Assembly (NCBI GenBank): GCA_030741455.1 | Contig: JASLVI010000111.1 | Location: forward strand, 1-5,123 | Direction of reading: 5' to 3' | Length of the DNA stretch: 5,123 nucleotides | Source of the DNA: Candidatus Poseidoniaceae archaeon | Lineage (GTDB): Archaea; Thermoplasmatota; Poseidoniia; Poseidoniales; Poseidoniaceae | In this document: one piece after another, positions 1 to 5,123 of the stretch | Position numbering within the stretch: position 1 is the stretch's first letter | How the letters are laid out: the number at the start of each line of letters is the position of its first letter | Translations under genes and position numbers: made by a program | The notes under the pieces: model-generated | Database searches by the model: none | Told to the model about the DNA's origin: nothing | What the model saw: only the letters and a program-made list of their open reading frames with translations

Positions 1-2909
1 CGAGTGGAATAACGAGGTGCAAGGCCAATCTCAGACCATGGAATAGCAAATTCATAGACGTCTTGAACTGCACAACTTCCAAGCGAAGAGCTTCCACTCA
101 AGACCCATTGTTCTTGATCTCCGCTCTTGCCTTTCGCTGTGAAAAGATTCCATTTCGCTCGACCATCGTCTCGTAACGTATCAAAGTCGAAGGCGACCAT
201 GTATTTTGCAGGGAAACTCAGAATTTGGTTCCCGTAATACGTTCGGAAATTGGTTTCTGCTTCATTGAAATTGACTGCATTTGCTTGCATAAAGTAGAGA
301 GCCAAATCAGGCGATTTTCCATCCAGCGATGCATTCTCTAGTTCAGCGACCGTCGTTGCATCGACTCGGATGAACACATTGGATGCATCATAGCCGACAT
401 AGAACTCATCGATGTTGAATGGTGAGCCATCAACAGGCGCATCGTATCGTGCTGCACCATCCCATTCACCCGGTAGGGCTACCCCGTCAATCATCGGTTC
501 AATAATCGAAGATGATGCTGGTGAAGGAACTGCTGGATTGGTCCACAAATCCTGAAGATATGGAGGTAGATCGAGATTGACCGCTCGATAGATGTTTGAG
601 AGATGAACCTTGAAGAGTACGTCCCAGTTCTCATCGTATCCACTGTCTTGATCAAGTCCATACCACCAGAACCAATCGCTTCCTTCTGCAATGTACAAGG
701 ATTCCCATGCCGCTTCAAGACCTGGATCGTTTGGATTTTCTTCTTCAAAGGCAACAAGTTGTTGCCGTGCTTCGATAAGACGTTGCCAAGCCAGCGATTC
801 TTCTTCCTCACCAGCCCATGTACGTAATGTCCCGTCAATCCAAGAACCTGTTCCAATGGTTTGGATTTCTGGTAGCGTTGGTTCTGTTTCAAGGAATTCC
901 GATGGCGTAGTGGTGACGATGGTTGGATGTGTTGCAAGTCGACCGTACCATTCAGCCATGAATGGTCGGGCATTGTCTTGATGCTGGAATTCGGACATAA
1001 ACATCCAGTTTTCACCATCCAAAGCGACGGTGAGAAGGTGTTCTGAGGGGTCCTCTCCTGCATCGAGGAGTTGCTGACGAATGTTATCAAGGTAGGCGAT
1101 GAAATCAGAAACGGCTGCTTCTGGTGTCATCGTTCCATATTGGAATGCAATCCGGTCCGAAATGACTCGATCACGGAAAATAACAGCAACTTCGCCACCA
1201 TCTGCACCAGTAACTGTCCATGGTGTTGCAAGGTTGGTCACATCCTCAACATCGATGTACTCACCATTCTGATTTGTGGATTGCTTGAGGATTTCCTCAT
1301 CCGTTACCATCCACTCAATTCCAACATCTGTTACAGGTTGAACCATCGCTGGAGAGACCGCTTCTTCACTTGGCCACATGCCGGTTGGACGGAAGCCAAG
1401 TTCGTCCTCAAACAGATCCATTCCTGTAATGAGGTGATTCTGGACATCTTCAGGCCATGCTTCTTTGTTGACACGAATGCCGTCTTCCATTGTCCAACCT
1501 TCCATCATCAACAAAGGCATGATTGGGTGATAGTATGGCGTGGTTGTGAGTTCAACTTGACCGTTTGCAGCGAGTTCACTGTACATTGGCAACACATTGC
1601 CCATGTGTGCATGTTGGGCATCAAGAACGTAATTTAAATCATTCAATTCGTAGTTGCCACTCTGCATGAACAAATCGATGAGACCTTGATCACGATGACT
1701 CGAGTTGTAGGTCCCAAGTACATAATCCGGCGAGAACTGATAGAGATACCATAGGACCTGCAAGTCGAGGAAGTCCTGTGGAGGAAGCAAGTCGTCGTCC
1801 ATGATGGTTGCAGGCTTGAGATTGTGCAGCGTGTTGTCATACAGCTCCTTGTAGCGTGCACTCGAAGGGTGGAGCCATCCGAGTTTCGGGTCATCTTCGG
1901 AGACATTGTAAATCCAACCGCTATTCCAGAATGACTGGAATTGCATGGTATGCAGTTCTAGATCGGTTGCATTTGGATAACCACCAGTCGCCCATGAACG
2001 CTTCGCAATGTCTGTATGAACATCAAGAGTCTCTTGCTCATGGTAGTCGACAAGCTGCTCAATGAATGAAGGGACGAGATTGTAGGTTACCTTCGTGCCA
2101 GTGTCAGCAAGAATTCCTGGTGAATCGACATACTCAGTCATAGCATGAACACGTACCCAAGGCATCTCATACATACCTGTGAGTTTGTTCTTGTAGTACG
2201 GTTGATGTTGATGGAATACGATGGCTAAATTGAGCGCATCGTCGACTTTACCCGCTGCAGCAGGCTGAATAATTGGAAGTTGATTTGGAGATGTTGCATT
2301 GTTTACATTCTCAATATGCCATGCATGCGTGAATGTTTCTGCACCATTATTACTTGCTGAATTTTGACCTGGGAACGATGCCCAGACATTTCCTTCATCC
2401 TGCCATTGAGCATACGCCATCACATCGAGGGACGTTGGGGAGCCAAGTTCCGTCCATGGAAGAGCAAACTCGGTCACCATGTTCCCTTCCCATCCAGCAT
2501 AGAGGTCGACAACGTGACTACTTTCGACCCACGAACTTCCATCGTAGGAGATGAGTCGGAAGTACGTATCATCCTCGAGAACAAATCCATAATCCGCTGC
2601 AAATGGAAGCGTGTGTGAAAAGCCCCAATCCTTGCTCAGAACTGAACCTTCCGTTGAGGTGTTGAAGTAAATGAAGAGATCTGCTCCTTCAGAGGAGGAT
2701 TTCCAGTCGGTTCCGTCCCATCCGATGTAAAGATTGGATGTGTCCCAAGTCATGTGTAAGTCAATGTTGCTGCTTGACATCAATTCGTCTGAACTCCAAT
2801 CCGATAAATCGCCATCTACAGCGATGCTTGAAGGGGTTTGAGAGGTGACGAAACCCCCCATTGTTGATGTTATGAAAAGCAGCGACAAAATGACAGCACT
2901 TCTCCGCAT
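1..2909 (-). CDS. Secreted GH57 amylopullulanase/alpha-amylase-type glucanase, 3' end outside window
   Basis: Predicted exported enzyme hydrolysing alpha-1,4 (possibly alpha-1,6) bonds of starch or glycogen. The frame is open for 969 codons without a frameshift. Residues 1-23 look like a Sec signal peptide (two Arg, then a hydrophobic stretch). About 27-195 is a CBM9/DOMON-like beta-sandwich. The GH57 catalytic part starts near 225: HQHQPYY at 233-239 (region 1), GQVEL...PYYHP at 450-462 (region 2), GMWPSEEAV at 510-518 with probable nucleophile E515 (region 3), and LDGEN with probable acid/base D631 (region 4). A helical part follows with AEGSDWFWWYG at 741-751. A second CBM9/DOMON-like module starts near 800 and is cut by the window edge. 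Several N-x-S/T sequons are present. ATG at 2909 is the only in-frame Met after the stop at 2990-2988, and it gives an intact signal peptide. It is divergent from malQ. Exact specificity (alpha-amylase, pullulanase or both) cannot be read from sequence; GH57 membership is very sure. Confidence 0.93.
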   Translation of the reverse strand, partial: MRRSAVILSLLFITSTMGGFVTSQTPSSIAVDGDLSDWSSDELMSSSNIDLHMTWDTSNLYIGWDGTDWKSSSEGADLFIYFNTSTEGSVLSKDWGFSHTLPFAADYGFVLEDDTYFRLISYDGSSWVESSHVVDLYAGWEGNMVTEFALPWTELGSPTSLDVMAYAQWQDEGNVWASFPGQNSASNNGAETFTHAWHIENVNNATSPNQLPIIQPAAAGKVDDALNLAIVFHQHQPYYKNKLTGMYEMPWVRVHAMTEYVDSPGILADTGTKVTYNLVPSFIEQLVDYHEQETLDVHTDIAKRSWATGGYPNATDLELHTMQFQSFWNSGWIYNVSEDDPKLGWLHPSSARYKELYDNTLHNLKPATIMDDDLLPPQDFLDLQVLWYLYQFSPDYVLGTYNSSHRDQGLIDLFMQSGNYELNDLNYVLDAQHAHMGNVLPMYSELAANGQVELTTTPYYHPIMPLLMMEGWTMEDGIRVNKEAWPEDVQNHLITGMDLFEDELGFRPTGMWPSEEAVSPAMVQPVTDVGIEWMVTDEEILKQSTNQNGEYIDVEDVTNLATPWTVTGADGGEVAVIFRDRVISDRIAFQYGTMTPEAAVSDFIAYLDNIRQQLLDAGEDPSEHLLTVALDGENWMFMSEFQHQDNARPFMAEWYGRLATHPTIVTTTPSEFLETEPTLPEIQTIGTGSWIDGTLRTWAGEEEESLAWQRLIEARQQLVAFEEENPNDPGLEAAWESLYIAEGSDWFWWYGLDQDSGYDENWDVLFKVHLSNIYRAVNLDLPPYLQDLWTNPAVPSPASSSIIEPMIDGVALPGEWDGAARYDAPVDGSPFNIDEFYVGYDASNVFIRVDATTVAELENASLDGKSPDLALYFMQANAVNFNEAETNFRTYYGNQILSFPAKYMVAFDFDTLRDDGRAKWNLFTAKGKSGDQEQWVLSGSSSLGSCAVQDVYEFAIPWSEIGLAPRYST

Positions 2910-2955
2910 GGCTTTACCGTAGAGATGATAATTTGAAAGACTTTGCAAGAAACTG
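2910..2955. promoter_or_regulatory. Divergent intergenic region, putative bidirectional promoter
   Basis: This 46-bp gap separates the head-to-head starts of the GH57 glucanase and malQ, so both promoters must lie here or inside the opposite gene. One AT-rich stretch stands out at 2928-2938 (10 of 11 bases A/T). Its centre is 23-24 bases from each start codon. That is close to the usual distance of an archaeal TATA box from its transcription start, so leaderless transcripts in both directions are possible. No Shine-Dalgarno-like sequence precedes either start. The element is not a good match to a consensus TATA box and no clear BRE was seen, so its assignment as a promoter is inference. Confidence 0.5.
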
Positions 2956-4209
2956 ATGGAGCCTGGGCACGAAAGTGGAATCCTCTGTCATTTGACATCC
3001 TTACCCAAACAGAAGTTATCCGAAGGCTATCCATTTGTCGACTGGCTTCAGAAGAATGGATTCTCCTATTGGCAGATGTTGCCCCTCACACCTCCAGACA
3101 AATATCGTTCGCCATATGCTTCTCCTTCAGCATTTGCAGGATGGACCGATCTCACCGAATCGAAACAGGAACACAAAATGATAGCTGATGAATATTGGTT
3201 GAACGATTGGGCTTTGTTTTGTGCCATCAAAGAGGATCAAGGTGGTAAGCCATGGTACGAGTGGCCCGAACCACTCAAGAACCGCAATCCTGAGGCGTTG
3301 GCTGAGTTTGACGACTTGCTGAAACCACACATCAAACAGCAACAAACGTTCACTGCGGAATGGGATACGTTGAGAAAGTATGCAAATAAGAACGATATCA
3401 AAATCATCGGTGATGTTCCAATCTTCATCGCTCACGACTCAGCTGATGTCTGGGCACATCGTGAGTTATTCCAACTCGACGAGGAAGGCTATCCTACCTA
3501 CATCGCCGGAGTCCCCCCTGACTATTTCAGCGAAACTGGGCAAGTTTGGGAAACTGTCCTCTACAACTGGGAGGCGCATGAGCAAGAGGGCTGGAGATGG
3601 TGGAAAGAACGCATGAAGCGAATGTTTCGCATGTACGATGTCGTACGCATCGATCATTTCCGTGGGTTCCATTCGAATTGGGCTATCCCGTACCCAGAAG
3701 AGGTTGCAACAAATGGCCATTGGCAGAAAGGTCCTGGAGACAAATTGTTTGCTCATATCATGCCACTTGTTTCATCTCCCGACCAAATAATAGCAGAAGA
3801 TTTGGGCATCATTCCAAAGGATGTTATTGAATTCCGTCAACGTCACAACCTACGTGGCATGAGTGTTCTTCAATTCGGGTTTTCGGACGACATCAACACG
3901 AACCCGCATCATCCACAGAACATCAAGGAAGATCAAATCGTGTACACTGGTACACATGACAACAACACTGCTGAAGGATGGTTCGCCTCTGCACCGAATG
4001 ATGAGCAGCAACAGGTTCTTTCTCTTGCATTTGAAGACGAGACGGCTTCCCAGACATTGATACGCCTAGCACAATCAACGCAATCACCTATTTCCATCAT
4101 TCCGCTTCAAGATTATCTTGGTTTAGGCGAAGAAGGGCGAATGAATGTTCCAGGACAAAAAGGTAAGAATTGGTCATGGAAATTTACTTGGCATGAACTC
4201 GATAGGTGA
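2956..4209 (+). CDS. malQ: 4-alpha-glucanotransferase (amylomaltase, GH77), compact form
   Basis: Cytosolic enzyme (no signal peptide) that transfers maltodextrin segments between alpha-1,4-glucan chains, releasing glucose and making longer chains for phosphorylase. Family motifs appear in order: SGILCHLTSLP near 7-17, SPYASPSAFAG at 52-62, IIGDVPIFIAHDSADVWAH, AGVPPDYFSETGQ, RIDHFRGF with nucleophile D233, AEDLG with acid/base E281, and THDN with D335. Spacing of the three catalytic residues is like that of Thermus amylomaltase. The protein has 417 residues against about 500 usually. Most of the loss lies between SAFAG (62) and the WLNDWALF motif (81), plus a short C-terminus ending soon after the NVPG...NWSWKF motif. 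The usual GNP of W-GNP-LYxW reads ETV (199-201). ATG at 2956 is the first ATG after an in-frame stop at 2929-2931, and the family motif begins within seven residues. It lies 45 bp upstream of glgP on the same strand, so the two may be co-transcribed. Confidence 0.95.
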   Translation: MEPGHESGILCHLTSLPKQKLSEGYPFVDWLQKNGFSYWQMLPLTPPDKYRSPYASPSAFAGWTDLTESKQEHKMIADEYWLNDWALFCAIKEDQGGKPWYEWPEPLKNRNPEALAEFDDLLKPHIKQQQTFTAEWDTLRKYANKNDIKIIGDVPIFIAHDSADVWAHRELFQLDEEGYPTYIAGVPPDYFSETGQVWETVLYNWEAHEQEGWRWWKERMKRMFRMYDVVRIDHFRGFHSNWAIPYPEEVATNGHWQKGPGDKLFAHIMPLVSSPDQIIAEDLGIIPKDVIEFRQRHNLRGMSVLQFGFSDDINTNPHHPQNIKEDQIVYTGTHDNNTAEGWFASAPNDEQQQVLSLAFEDETASQTLIRLAQSTQSPISIIPLQDYLGLGEEGRMNVPGQKGKNWSWKFTWHELDR

Positions 4210-4254
4210 TGCAAGGAACAAAGAACTCATAACCTGATTTAACGAGCACAATGT
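4210..4254 (+). other. malQ-glgP intergenic spacer
   Basis: The 45-bp gap has no hairpin followed by a T-run, so no terminator is visible between malQ and glgP and read-through is plausible. An AGGTGAT sequence (4204-4210) at the malQ stop resembles an archaeal ribosome binding site but is about 45 bases before the glgP start, too far to serve it. A weak AT-rich patch around 4229-4242 could be a separate promoter, but there is no convincing TATA box. Confidence 0.35.
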
Positions 4255-5123
4255 ATGCCTGTGGTGGGGTATTTTACTGCCGAGATTGGACTCTGGTCCG
4301 AGCTTCACACATACTCTGGAGGATTAGGTGTCCTCGCTGGAGACCATGTGAAATCAGCGGCTGACGCTGGCATACCACTCGTAGGAGTAACGCTTCTGTA
4401 TCACCAAGGTTATGCTCGACAACACATCGACAGCAACGGTATCCAATCAGAAACGTTTCCTGAATTTGACCCAAGTGAACACCTGACAAAAACAGGCATG
4501 ACCATTTCTCTCAACCTCGATGGTCAGACACTCTCGGCTTATGTTTGGAGGGCCGATATCGTTGGCCAATCAGGACACATTGTTCCTGTATACTTCATCG
4601 ATACGCGCCATGAAGCAAATACTCAGGAACATCAGGAACTATCCTCAAGACTCTATGGTGGAGGTGATGACATGCGCATCCGTCAAGAGTACGTTCTCGG
4701 TGTTGGTGGCGTTCAGTTGTTTGATCACCTTGATGTTGATATGCAAGGCCTGCACTTGAACGAAGGACACTGTACCTTCGCTATGCTTGAACTTTTGAAT
4801 CGTGGATGGAGCAGAGAAGAGTTAGCCAAACGTAGCCTTTTCACGACACACACTCCAGTACCAGCCGGTCACGACCGCTTCGATTGGTCCTTGGTCGAAC
4901 AAGTCGTGGGAGATCTGTTACCAGAGGATGCGCAGTCGTTGGTTCGTAATGCCGGTGATTCAGAGCAAGGTGCTCGATGTTCAATGTCCCATCTTGCAGT
5001 TGCCCTTTCAACATCGGTGAACGCTGTATCAAAATTGAACGCTGATGTTGCGATGACCATGTTCGATGAACAAGTGATTCAGCCAATCACGAACGGTGTT
5101 CATCACATTACGTGGACATCACC
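4255..5123 (+). CDS. glgP: Alpha-glucan phosphorylase (GT35), short N-terminal form, 3' end outside window
   Basis: Predicted cytosolic pyridoxal-phosphate enzyme that phosphorolyses alpha-1,4-glucan ends to glucose-1-phosphate, avoiding the ATP cost of phosphorylating glucose. The 289 codons present match the N-terminal half of the alpha-glucan phosphorylase group that includes actinobacterial and archaeal enzymes: YSGGLGVLAGDH at 20-31, PLVGVTLLY followed by QGY, RLYGGGDDMRIRQE, LHLNEGH with NEGH at 169-172, FTTHTPVPAGHDRF starting at 196, and NGVHHITW at 280-287. The PLP-lysine region would lie beyond the window. ATG at 4255 is the first in-frame ATG after the TAA at 4240-4242, and the catalytic fold starts at once. 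The roughly 100-residue N-terminal DUF3417 extension of longer relatives (for example the Mycobacterium type) is therefore absent. No Shine-Dalgarno sequence is present. An out-of-frame ATG at 4251 overlaps the start region. Its place after malQ supports a maltodextrin-degrading role. Confidence 0.94.
   Translation, partial: MPVVGYFTAEIGLWSELHTYSGGLGVLAGDHVKSAADAGIPLVGVTLLYHQGYARQHIDSNGIQSETFPEFDPSEHLTKTGMTISLNLDGQTLSAYVWRADIVGQSGHIVPVYFIDTRHEANTQEHQELSSRLYGGGDDMRIRQEYVLGVGGVQLFDHLDVDMQGLHLNEGHCTFAMLELLNRGWSREELAKRSLFTTHTPVPAGHDRFDWSLVEQVVGDLLPEDAQSLVRNAGDSEQGARCSMSHLAVALSTSVNAVSKLNADVAMTMFDEQVIQPITNGVHHITWTS

Noticed and set aside
798..815. GAA/GAG-rich stretch in the GH57 gene as a microsatellite-type repeat
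   Set aside because: It encodes the acidic run GEEEESL of the helical region, is only a few codons long and is not a tidy tandem repeat.
491..1090. Open frame of 199 codons on the minus strand in another frame
   Set aside because: It is a shadow of the GH57 gene on the same strand. The GH57 frame contains the LDGEN and AEGSDWFWWYG motifs here, while the alternative translation has no domain-like pattern.
1071..1637. Open frame of 188 codons on the plus strand
   Set aside because: It lies wholly antisense to the GH57 catalytic domain, whose conserved motifs are read continuously on the minus strand. The antisense translation is Cys/His/Trp-rich with no recognisable family.
2840..2909. Double arginine in the GH57 signal peptide as a Tat signal
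   Set aside because: The sequence is MRRSAVILS, which lacks the SRRxFLK pattern and has the Arg pair at the extreme N-terminus. It fits an ordinary Sec signal peptide better.
2935..2945. Small inverted repeat AAAG-A-CTTT (2936-2944) and adjacent TTGCAA as a possible operator
   Set aside because: The arms are only four bases and the hexamer is expected by chance. Nothing in the window repeats them, so a regulator site cannot be supported.
4204..4210. AGGTGAT as the glgP ribosome binding site
   Set aside because: It overlaps the malQ stop codon and is about 45 bases upstream of the glgP ATG, too far for initiation.

Overview
The window carries three genes of one alpha-glucan (starch/glycogen-type) degradation locus. 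No mobile element, RNA gene or CRISPR array was seen. The organism is probably an archaeon. None of the three starts has a Shine-Dalgarno-like sequence at a usable distance, which fits leaderless transcripts, and a secreted GH57 amylopullulanase-type enzyme is common in Euryarchaeota. G+C looks to be in the mid-40s percent by eye. A planktonic marine euryarchaeon (Poseidoniales-like) is my best guess, but it is inference only and a bacterium is not excluded.

Layout: positions 1-2909 (minus strand) hold the 5' 969 codons of a large secreted GH57 glucanase. Its catalytic domain lies between two sugar-binding-type beta-sandwich modules, and the gene runs off the left edge. A 46-bp divergent intergenic region (2910-2955) follows, with one AT-rich element about midway between the two start codons. 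Positions 2956-4209 (plus) hold a complete but compact GH77 4-alpha-glucanotransferase (malQ). After a 45-bp gap, 4255-5123 (plus) is the 5' part of a short-type GT35 alpha-glucan phosphorylase (glgP), which runs off the right edge.

How the genes fit together (inference from family knowledge): the exported GH57 enzyme would cut alpha-1,4 and perhaps alpha-1,6 linkages of external polysaccharide. Imported maltodextrins would be disproportionated by MalQ into longer chains plus glucose, and GlgP would phosphorolyse the chains to glucose-1-phosphate. No transporter is visible in the window. The most notable points are the compressed bidirectional promoter region, a MalQ about 80 residues shorter than usual with changes in otherwise conserved motifs, and the paired modules in the GH57 protein. 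I found no evidence of a wholly new type of system.
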